From DATKQY01 sp035532475 (lineage in GTDB: Bacteria; Actinomycetota; Acidimicrobiia; Acidimicrobiales; Bog-793): a DNA stretch of 29,949 nt. The stretch lies in the NCBI GenBank assembly GCA_035532475.1, contig DATKQY010000039.1, positions 1-29,949 on the forward strand, written 5' to 3'. The notes beneath the pieces were generated by a model. The model saw nothing but the letters and a program-made list of their open reading frames with translations. It was not told the DNA's origin and searched no databases. How positions within the stretch are numbered: position 1 is the first letter of the stretch; the number at the start of each line of letters is the position of its first letter. Both the position numbers and the translations under genes were made by a program. Of the stretch, positions 6,529 through 13,284 are shown in pieces.

Positions 6529-8982
6529 CGAGGCTCGCGTCCCGAGCACGATCTCGACGAGGGCCTCCGCGCTGGCGTCGAAGCTGCGCGCCGCGGCCTC
6601 CCGCCGAGCGGCCCCGGCGAGCGACCCGCGGCGTGACGGGTCCCCGACCAGGTCGGCGACGACCCGTGCCAGCTCGGCGGCGCCCGTCGCCGGGGGGACC
6701 TTCACGAGCGCGTCGTCGGGCAGCTCGCGGGCCCAGCCACTGCGGCTCGTGATCGTCGGCACGCCACAGGCCAGGCACTCGCCGAGGGCCGCTGAGGCTT
6801 CCCCGTTGAACCGGGCGCGCAGCTGGACCGCCACGGTCGCCCGCTCGAGCCACGCCCGGTAGGGCCGAGGACCGAGCGGCCCCGTGAGGATCAGCGCGTC
6901 GGAGATCCCGAGCTCCGCCGACCGCTCGCTCAGCTCCTGGGCGAGGGCGGCCGCGATCGGCCCGACGAACGCCACGCGAAGGCCCGGCAGGCTCGGTCGG
7001 AGGGCGGCGCACGCCTCCACCAGCAGGCCCGGCAGCTTCACGGGGTCGACGATGCCGAAGTGGGCCACGAGGGGGCCGGCGTCAAGCCCGTCAGGCCCGC
7101 GACCCCACCACGGCGCCGCCGATGGGGGGGCCGGCGTCGAGGCACCTTCCTCGTCGAAGGGCGACGGGCCGGCGCCCGGCGCGGCGACGGCGAAGGGGAG
7201 CACGCGCACGCGTCCGGCGAGGTCGCCGCCGGCGTCCGTGCGGGCGAGGGCTGCCGCCGCGCCTGAGCTGACCAAGAACGCCTCCGAGGCGGCGACGGCC
7301 TCCCGTGCGAGGAGCAGGCCGTAGCGCTCGAGCTCCTCGGCGCTGAGCTGGCCGCCGGCGCCGAGGGAGGCGGGGAGGGCATCGCCGTAGAGGCGCCGGA
7401 CGGCGCGGGCGAGGCCACCGGGGAGCAGGCCGGGATCGCCGGCCTCGTGGCGGTACAGGTTGGTGAGGCGCACGTCGTGGGCGAGCACCACCCCGCGCCG
7501 GCGCCTCAGCATGGCGAGGGCCCCGAGATGGTGGTGGCTGTTGCCGAGCGTGTAGCAGACGCCGTCGTAGCGGCCGCGGAGCCGCTCCACATCGAGCAGC
7601 GAGTGCACGGAGTAGGTCTCGACGCCGTCGGGAGCGACCCGTCGACCCGTCGGCCCGTCGGCGAAGAGGTCGACCGTGACCCGACCGCTCGCGACCAGGG
7701 CGCTGGCCAGACGGTGGCTGTAGGCCGCCACGCCGCTCGGCGCCGGCGGCAGCGGTGTCACCAGGGCGAGCCGCGGCCGGCGCGGACGCGCCGGCCGCCG
7801 GGTGCGCCCCGCCCCGGCCGGGCGCGCGAGGAGCTCGTCGAACGCGGCCGCGGTGCGCCCGGCGACCTCGGCCCAGCTGGTCAGGGCTGCTCCGCGGCGC
7901 TCGAGGAGCGCTCGGCGGTGCCCGGCGTCAGCGAGGGCGCGTGCGATCGCGCCGGTGATCGCCGGCACGCTCGTCGGGTCGAAGCGCGCCTCGGCCCGCA
8001 GCAGCTCGTCGAACGGAGGCCGGTCCGCGCCGATCGTCGGCGTCTCGCAGGCCAGCGCCTCGATGATCGGCAGGCCGTAGCCCTCGGCGAGGGAGGGGAG
8101 GCACACGAGCTCGGCGCCCTGGTAGAGGGCGAGCATGGTCGCGTCGGAGACGTAGCCCGAGACGAGGACTCGGTCGTCGATGCCGAGCGAGGAGGCGAGC
8201 CAGCGGTAGTGGTGCGCCGTCGGCCCCGGCAGCTCGCAGGCGATCACCAGCTGGTGGGTGTCGCGCAGCTCGCCGGGGAGCTCAGCAAAGGCGTCGATCA
8301 GCCGCTCGTTGTTCTTCCTCGGGTGGCTCCCGCTCGGGCAGAGGACGAATCGACCCTGCAGCCCGACGACCGCCGCCCGGGCGACTTCCCCCGCCGCCTG
8401 GCGCGACGGCGGGGGGACGAAGCGCTCTGAGGGCGCGGCGCCGGCGAGGACGACGTCGCTCGGCAAGACGCCGGCCAGCCGCTCGAGGTCCCGTCCGACC
8501 GCGGCCGAGAGCACGTGCAGCTGGTCGAGGCCGCGGACGAGCTCGAGGCGGGTCCGGTAGCGGCGCCGGACGACGGGGTCGGCGAGCTCTCGCTCGGGAT
8601 CGAGCGCCGGGATGAGGTCGTAGACGGTCGCCGAGCGCAGCAGCCCGGCGCGGTACGCCCCCTCGGGCCACACCGTGGCCTGGGCCAGCGCGAGGTCGAG
8701 CGGCGAGAGCGAGTGGAGCACACGCGCCCGCGCTGACGTCCCGGCGGCCCGGTCGGCGTAGGCGACCTTGCCGGTCGCGAGCAGCTCCTCGGCCTCGCCC
8801 GGCGGCGGCTGCCCCGGGTCGAGCAGGTAGCTCCCGACGAGGTCGGGCCGGGCCCGTTCGAGCGCGAGCGCCCAGCTCATCGCGTAGCGGCCGATGCCGC
8901 GGCCGCGTGACGTCGGGCTCTGCAGCGCGGCGAGATCGACGACGACGGGCCCGTCGCGGGCTGCGCCGGCCGCGCGGGCCAT
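6520..8982 (-). CDS. Fused two-domain GT4 glycosyltransferase
   Basis: This 820-residue protein holds two complete GT-B glycosyltransferase units in tandem. Unit 1 (about 1-390) starts with DLAALQSPTSRGRGIGRY, has the donor motif SGSHPRKNNERLI near 217-230 and an EX7E pair at Glu300/Glu308 in EGYGLPIIEAL. An Arg/Pro linker (about 388-403) leads to unit 2, which starts LALVTPLPPAPSGVAAYSHRL. Unit 2 has HFGIVDPVKLPGLL and the segment FNGEASAALGECLACGVP, where the first acidic residue is shifted so that EX7E is imperfect. The fusion could add two successive sugars, or unit 2 could have another role. I take the ATG 2 nt after the stop of the small upstream gene, because upstream in-frame sequence is Arg-rich noise antisense to that gene. 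It is the second gene of a two-gene operon. Confidence 0.85.
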   Translation of the reverse strand: MARAAGAARDGPVVVDLAALQSPTSRGRGIGRYAMSWALALERARPDLVGSYLLDPGQPPPGEAEELLATGKVAYADRAAGTSARARVLHSLSPLDLALAQATVWPEGAYRAGLLRSATVYDLIPALDPERELADPVVRRRYRTRLELVRGLDQLHVLSAAVGRDLERLAGVLPSDVVLAGAAPSERFVPPPSRQAAGEVARAAVVGLQGRFVLCPSGSHPRKNNERLIDAFAELPGELRDTHQLVIACELPGPTAHHYRWLASSLGIDDRVLVSGYVSDATMLALYQGAELVCLPSLAEGYGLPIIEALACETPTIGADRPPFDELLRAEARFDPTSVPAITGAIARALADAGHRRALLERRGAALTSWAEVAGRTAAAFDELLARPAGAGRTRRPARPRRPRLALVTPLPPAPSGVAAYSHRLASALVASGRVTVDLFADGPTGRRVAPDGVETYSVHSLLDVERLRGRYDGVCYTLGNSHHHLGALAMLRRRRGVVLAHDVRLTNLYRHEAGDPGLLPGGLARAVRRLYGDALPASLGAGGQLSAEELERYGLLLAREAVAASEAFLVSSGAAAALARTDAGGDLAGRVRVLPFAVAAPGAGPSPFDEEGASTPAPPSAAPWWGRGPDGLDAGPLVAHFGIVDPVKLPGLLVEACAALRPSLPGLRVAFVGPIAAALAQELSERSAELGISDALILTGPLGPRPYRAWLERATVAVQLRARFNGEASAALGECLACGVPTITSRSGWARELPDDALVKVPPATGAAELARVVADLVGDPSRRGSLAGAARREAAARSFDASAEALVEIVLGTRASRG

Positions 8983-8984
8983 GC

Positions 8985-9320
8985 TCAGCCGACGGCGTCG
9001 GGCGCGGGGGCGCCCGTCGCGCGGGCGACGGCGCCGCCGCCCGCCCGGGGGGCGAGCCCGGCCGTCGCCTCGAGCGCGTCGAGCCGAGCCTCGCTCGAGC
9101 GCAAGAGTCGCCCGACCAGCTCCGTCGCGTCGGCCTCGGCGTCCAGGCGCTGGTTGAGGAGGATGCGGATCTCGGCCAGCTCGCTGCGCATCTCGTCGAG
9201 CTTGGCGACGACGTGCGTCTCGAGGGCGACGCAGCGGTCCTCCACCGCGACGATCCGTCCCGGCAGCGACACCGCCGTTCTGGCGCGGCGCAGGACGTGG
9301 CGACCTTCGGGTCGGGACAC
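8985..9320 (-). CDS. Small coiled-coil protein, glycosyltransferase operon
   Basis: This is a 111-residue protein with a central helical segment (RIVAVEDRCVALETHVVAKLDEMRS and onward to about residue 85) of heptad-like Leu/Ile/Val spacing, and a Gly/Ala-rich tail. I do not recognise a named family. Short coiled-coil proteins of this kind occur in actinobacterial polysaccharide clusters, where they may hold transferases together. The start is a GTG with AGGAGG 4 nt upstream (9325-9330), which decides it against longer alternatives. Its stop is 2 nt before the fused glycosyltransferase, so the two are co-transcribed and probably coupled. Confidence 0.65.
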   Translation of the reverse strand: MSRPEGRHVLRRARTAVSLPGRIVAVEDRCVALETHVVAKLDEMRSELAEIRILLNQRLDAEADATELVGRLLRSSEARLDALEATAGLAPRAGGGAVARATGAPAPDAVG

Positions 9321-9417
9321 CGTGCCTCCTCGCTCGTTCCCCGCGGCATGCGCCCCGGTCTCGACGGGCAATGCTACGACGCCGTGTCCCTGCAACCTCC
9401 CCCAGGCGGCCCACCGC

Positions 9418-9423
9418 TAGGAT
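9418..9423 (+). promoter_or_regulatory. Possible -10 box for the export operon
   Basis: TAGGAT lies in the divergent gap between the coiled-coil/GT operon and the ABC exporter operon, 8 nt before an ATG that opens a 45-residue frame reaching past the permease start. Confidence 0.3.
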
Positions 9424-9431
9424 GCCGCACG

Positions 9432-9569
9432 ATGGATTCCGGGCTTGGCGTGTCGCGGGGTCCCTACGGGCGTGCGGAAGCGGCGCGTCCGCCGGCCGCT
9501 CGGCATCGCGATCTCGGGCTAGCCGCGCCCGGGCGCCATTGGAGGGCTACGTCCGCATGGGTTCGGTGA
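9432..9569 (+). CDS. Possible upstream ORF overlapping the permease start
   Basis: This 45-residue frame begins MDSGLGVSRGPYG, is Arg/Ala-rich and has no known domain. It begins 8 nt after the TAGGAT box, and its TGA lies 10 nt past the A of the permease ATG. It could be a leader whose translation affects permease initiation, or a chance frame. Confidence 0.25.
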   Translation: MDSGLGVSRGPYGRAEAARPPAARHRDLGLAAPGRHWRATSAWVR

Positions 9570-10609
9570 GCGAGATCGACCTGACCAGCGCGGACGACGC
9601 CGCCGCCCAGGCTGAGCGTGCCGCCAGCTTCGTGCCGGGGCCGCGCAGCGCCGAGCGCGAGCTGCCGTCACGGGTCGTCTCCTCGCGGGTGAGCTTGCGG
9701 GTCCGGATCAGCGACCTCTGGCATGCCCGCGAGCTGTTCGTCTTCCTCGTCCGAAAGGAGGTGAAGGTCAAGTACAAGAACAGCGTGCTCGGCTTCGTCT
9801 GGTCGATGCTGAACCCGGCGATCGTGCTCATGGTCTACTACGTGGTCTTCAAGTACTTCCTAAAGAGCGCCATCCCGGCCTTCGCGCTCTTCCTGTTCTC
9901 CGGGCTGATCGCCTGGAACCTGATCGCCACGGCCCTCCCGGGCTCGTCGGCCTCGATCGTCGCCAACGCCGGCATCGTGAAGAAGGTGGCCTTCCCCCGC
10001 GAGATCCTCGCCCTCGCGCAGGTCGGCACGGCGTCGGTCTTCTTCTTCTTCCAGTCGATCGTGCTCGCCCTGTTCCTGATCGGCTTCCAGTACGCGCCCG
10101 CCTGGAGCTACCTGCCGGTGCTGTTGTTCGCCCTCGTCGATCTGCTGATCCTGACCGCGGCCATCGCCGTGTACCTCTCGGCCGTGAACGTCTACTACCG
10201 CGACGTCGAGCACCTCGTCGCGGTGCTCCTGCAGGCGGCGTTCTGGGGCGTTCCGATCATCTACAGCTACAACACCGTGTACGGGCTGCTCACCAAGCAC
10301 CACCTGCTCTGGGTCGCCCGGCTGTACCTCGCCGACCCGATCGTCCCAATCCTGCTCAGCTTCCAGCGGGCCCTCTACGGCCACGTGAGCCCCGTCGTCG
10401 CCGAGTCGACGGCGAAGGCCGTGATGTATCACGGCCACCCGGCGATCCAGTACGGGACCCAGCTCGCGAAGCTCCCAGTGCTCGCCAACTACCCGTACCA
10501 TTTCTACGTCTTCATGCTCGCCTGCGTCTTCGTCGTCGCGGTGCTCATGTTCCTCGGCGCGATGGTCGTGTTCGGTCGCATCGAGGGGAACTTCGCCGAG
10601 GAGCTGTGA
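9557..10609 (+). CDS. ABC-2 type polysaccharide export permease (Wzm/TagG-like)
   Basis: This is the membrane subunit of a polysaccharide ABC exporter, paired with the ATPase gene that follows 7 nt later. The 350-residue protein has a cytoplasmic N-tail, an amphipathic segment (LWHARELFVFLVRKEVKVKYKNS, in two adjoining parts) leading to VLGFVWSMLNP, a hallmark of ABC-2 permeases, and about six membrane segments near 80-100, 108-128, 155-177, 183-208, 218-240 and 316-338. The stretch between the last two segments is about 75 residues long, longer than I expect for this family. The start is the ATG preceded by GGAGGG at 9541-9546. Family members move lipid-linked O-antigen, teichoic acid or galactan precursors across the membrane. 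Which glycan is moved here is unknown. Confidence 0.9.
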   Translation: MGSVSEIDLTSADDAAAQAERAASFVPGPRSAERELPSRVVSSRVSLRVRISDLWHARELFVFLVRKEVKVKYKNSVLGFVWSMLNPAIVLMVYYVVFKYFLKSAIPAFALFLFSGLIAWNLIATALPGSSASIVANAGIVKKVAFPREILALAQVGTASVFFFFQSIVLALFLIGFQYAPAWSYLPVLLFALVDLLILTAAIAVYLSAVNVYYRDVEHLVAVLLQAAFWGVPIIYSYNTVYGLLTKHHLLWVARLYLADPIVPILLSFQRALYGHVSPVVAESTAKAVMYHGHPAIQYGTQLAKLPVLANYPYHFYVFMLACVFVVAVLMFLGAMVVFGRIEGNFAEEL

Positions 10610-10616
10610 GCGCCGT

Positions 10617-11846
10617 ATGAGTGTCGCCATCGAGATCCAGGGGGTCTCGAAGCGCTTCCGCCTCTACCACGAGAAGTACACCTCGCTGAAGGAGCGGGTC
10701 GTCCACGCCGGCCATGTTCCCTTCGAGGAGTTCTGGGCGCTGAGCGAGGTCACCGCCGAGATCGCCGCGGGCCAGACGGTCGGGATCCTCGGCCGGAACG
10801 GTTCGGGCAAGTCGACGCTGCTCAAGTGCATCGCCGGGATCCTCCAGCCGAGCGCGGGCCAGGTCGTGGTGCGGGGCCAGCTGGCCGCGATGCTGGAGCT
10901 CGGCGCAGGCTTCCAGCCCGAGCTCTCCGGCCGGGACAACATCTACCTGAACGGCTCGCTCCTCGGCCTGTCGCGTCGTGACATCGACCGGCGCTTCGAC
11001 GAGATCGTCGCCTTCGCCGAGCTCGAGCAGTTCATCGACAACCAGGTGAAGTACTACTCCTCAGGGATGTACGTGCGCCTGGGCTTCTCGGTCGCGGTCA
11101 GCGTCGAGCCGGACATCCTGCTCGTCGACGAGGTCTTGGCGGTCGGCGACGAGCGCTTCCAGCAAAAGTGCATCGACCGCGTCCAGCAGTTCCAGCGCGA
11201 CGGCCGGACGATCGTCGTCGTCTCGCATTCGGCCGACATGATGCGCGACATCTGCAACACCGTGCTCGTCCTGGACCGGGGCCACATGGTCACGATGGCG
11301 CCGGTCGGCGAGGCGATCAGGACCTTTCGCGAGCGCCTCATCGAGAGCGGGTTCGCCCCGCCGCCTGAGCCCGAGCCCGCCGTGGCCGGAGCGGCGCCCG
11401 TCGAGATCGCGCCGCGCCGCCGCCAGGTGAAGATCTCCGGCGCCACCGTCGAGTACGCCCGCCAGGAGGAGCGTCCGTACATTGAGACGGGCGAGCCGAT
11501 CGCCGTCCACGTCGGCTTCGACGTCGCGACGCCGATGGCCGGCGTGCAGTTCAAGATCTCGCTCGTCACCGAGCGCGAGGCGATCGTGTTCTCCTCCACG
11601 GGCGGCAGCGCCATCGAGGAGATGGCGCTCGACCCCGGCCACGGCACGGTGACGTTCCGGTTCGACTCGATGTCGCTGCTCGACGGCCGCTTCGCCGTCG
11701 TGGTCGAGGCGCGCGACACCGGCGGCGTCGTGCTCGACATCCTCGACCCGGCGTGCCACTTCGAGGTGATGAACCCCGGGCGCGCCGTCGGGATCGTCGG
11801 CCTGCCGATGCGCGTCGAGCTCACGCCGCCCGGCACCTGGCCGTGA
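10617..11846 (+). CDS. Polysaccharide ABC exporter ATPase with C-terminal glycan-recognition domain (Wzt-like)
   Basis: This 409-residue ATPase powers the neighbouring permease. The nucleotide-binding domain (1-~235) has Walker A GRNGSGKST (59-67), the Q-loop region AGFQPELSGRDN, the signature YSSGM (147-151), Walker B ILLVDE (167-172) and the switch His204 in VVSHS. The C-terminal ~145 residues, after a Pro-rich linker (PPPEPEPAVAG), form a beta-rich domain like the Wzt C-terminal domain. That domain recognises the finished or capped glycan before export. TagH-type ATPases lack this module, so its presence suggests the exported chain carries a specific terminal modification. The next gene overlaps the stop by GTGA. 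Confidence 0.93.
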   Translation: MSVAIEIQGVSKRFRLYHEKYTSLKERVVHAGHVPFEEFWALSEVTAEIAAGQTVGILGRNGSGKSTLLKCIAGILQPSAGQVVVRGQLAAMLELGAGFQPELSGRDNIYLNGSLLGLSRRDIDRRFDEIVAFAELEQFIDNQVKYYSSGMYVRLGFSVAVSVEPDILLVDEVLAVGDERFQQKCIDRVQQFQRDGRTIVVVSHSADMMRDICNTVLVLDRGHMVTMAPVGEAIRTFRERLIESGFAPPPEPEPAVAGAAPVEIAPRRRQVKISGATVEYARQEERPYIETGEPIAVHVGFDVATPMAGVQFKISLVTEREAIVFSSTGGSAIEEMALDPGHGTVTFRFDSMSLLDGRFAVVVEARDTGGVVLDILDPACHFEVMNPGRAVGIVGLPMRVELTPPGTWP

Positions 11847-12145
11847 GCGGCACCGCCGACGCGGACACCCTTGTCCGATCGGCCGTGGACGAGGCGTCGC
11901 GGCTGCGAGCGCAGGGGACCGTGCCGCCGGAGTTCCTCGCCGAGCTGGACCACCGCTTCGAACAGGCGGCCGAGCGGGCGCTCAAGGTCCCGGCGTTCGC
12001 CGAGCGCTCCGCCGTGGCGAGAAGGATCGCCCGACGTGTCGTCCCTGCGCCGGCGAGGCCCCTGCTGCGCAGGGCGGGCGCCCGCACGGACCGGCTGCTC
12101 CGGCGGCTCGCCGAGCGATGGTTCGCTCGCACCGGCCAGGCGTGA
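11843..12145 (+). CDS. Small helical protein between exporter and glycosyltransferase
   Basis: This 100-residue protein has an acidic helical N-terminal half (DEASRLRAQGTVPPEFLAEL) and a strongly basic, Arg-rich C-terminal half (ARRIARRVVPAPARPLLRR). It is coupled on both sides: its GTG overlaps the ATPase stop by GTGA, and its stop overlaps the next gene's probable GTG by GTGA. I do not recognise a named family. The N-terminal pattern (R..G..P..F..ELD..F) recurs in proteins of actinobacterial glycan clusters, in my recollection. A membrane-proximal adaptor role is only a guess from the basic tail. Confidence 0.6.
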   Translation: MSGTADADTLVRSAVDEASRLRAQGTVPPEFLAELDHRFEQAAERALKVPAFAERSAVARRIARRVVPAPARPLLRRAGARTDRLLRRLAERWFARTGQA

Positions 12146-13236
12146 CGCGCCCGGCCGGCATCGACCAGGTCATCCCGGCGATCGTCGAGCACGACGCCGT
12201 GAGCAACCACACCTTCGAGGCACAACGGCTGCTGCGCGAGCTCGGCTTCGACTCGGAGGTCTACGCCCGGATCATCGGCCCCGGCTGCGACGGCCGTGTC
12301 CGGCCGATCGACGAGCTGCCGCGCGCGTTCGACGCCAGCCGGTGGGTGCTCTACCAGGCTTCGATCGGTAGCCCCGCCGCGGACGTCTTCGCCCGCCACC
12401 CCGGCCGCAAGCTGCTCGACTACCACAACATCACGCCTGCGAGGCTCGTCGAGCGGTGGCTGCCGCCGCTCGGCGACGAGACGAGGCTCGGCCGCAAGCA
12501 GCTCGCCGAGCTCGCCCCGCTCGTCTTCTACGCCTTCGCCGACTCGGGCTTCAACGCCGGCGAGCTGACGGAGGCCGGCTACGCGCTCGCCCGGGTCGTC
12601 CCGGTCCTGGTCGACGCGGGGAACTTCGAGGCCCGCCCCGACGGGGCGACGCTCGCCCGGCTTGGAGCGGCGAAGCAGGCGGGCGGTGCCGACTGGCTCT
12701 TCGTCGGCCAGGTCGCGCCGCACAAGGCCCAGCACGACGTCGTGAAGGCGTTGGCCTGCTACCGGCGCGCCTACGACGCCGACGCGCGCCTGCACCTCGT
12801 CGGGCGCGAGATGGGCAGCGCCTATCTCGACGCCCTGCGGCGATTCTGCCGGGCGCTCGGGCTCGCCGACGCTGTCGAGATCACCGGGTCCGTGCCGACG
12901 GCCGTGCTCGCCGCCCACTACGACACCGCCGACGTCTTCGTCTGCTGCTCGGACCACGAGGGCTTTTGCGCCCCGATCGTGGAGGCGATGCACCGGCGAG
13001 TGCCGGTCGTCGCCTATGCCACGGCGGCGGTGCCCGAGACGGTGGGGCACGGCGGCCTGCTCCTGCCCTCGAAGGACCCGGTCCTCGTCGCCGCGGCGGT
13101 CCACCAGCTCCTGTCGGACCCGCCCGCCCGGGCGACGCTGGTCGAGACCGGTGCCGCCCAGGCGGCGCGATACACGCTCGGCAACGCCCGTGCGGCGTTC
13201 CGCGCCGCCATCGAGGAGGCGCTGGCGCTGGCTTGA
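12142..13236 (+). CDS. GT4-family glycosyltransferase
   Basis: This is a GT-B-fold retaining glycosyltransferase of 364 residues from the GTG chosen here. It opens with IDQVIPAIVEHDAVSNHTFEA split around the acceptor-site loop, contains LLDYHNITPA near residues 91-100 and WLFVGQVAPHKAQHDVVKA as the donor-binding strand and helix (about 185-203). It carries the EX7E pair Glu273/Glu281 in EGFCAPIVEAM. The GTG forms a GTGA overlap with the upstream stop, matching the coupling used elsewhere in this operon. An ATG at 12118 would add 8 residues and a 28-nt overlap. It probably works on the same glycan as the exporter. Donor and acceptor are unknown. Confidence 0.88.
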   Translation: MTRPAGIDQVIPAIVEHDAVSNHTFEAQRLLRELGFDSEVYARIIGPGCDGRVRPIDELPRAFDASRWVLYQASIGSPAADVFARHPGRKLLDYHNITPARLVERWLPPLGDETRLGRKQLAELAPLVFYAFADSGFNAGELTEAGYALARVVPVLVDAGNFEARPDGATLARLGAAKQAGGADWLFVGQVAPHKAQHDVVKALACYRRAYDADARLHLVGREMGSAYLDALRRFCRALGLADAVEITGSVPTAVLAAHYDTADVFVCCSDHEGFCAPIVEAMHRRVPVVAYATAAVPETVGHGGLLLPSKDPVLVAAAVHQLLSDPPARATLVETGAAQAARYTLGNARAAFRAAIEEALALA

Positions 13237-13244
13237 CCTTCGTT

Positions 13245-13256
13245 GTCGACCGGTCG
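13245..13256. promoter_or_regulatory. Palindrome shared with the 16588 site
   Basis: GTCGACCGGTCG contains the perfect 10-bp palindrome CGACCGGTCG. The identical 12-mer recurs in the cfa-like/membrane-protein divergent gap. It is a possible operator, but chance palindromes are common in such GC-rich DNA. Confidence 0.25.
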
Positions 13257-13271
13257 TTAGAACCTCACGCC

Positions 13272-13277
13272 TAACAT
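13272..13277 (+). promoter_or_regulatory. Putative -10 box of the SpoIID-like gene
   Basis: TAACAT ends 7 nt before an in-frame GTC codon at 13285, the same spacing seen between -10 boxes and start codons of other genes here. Confidence 0.4.
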
Positions 13278-13284
13278 TGACCCC

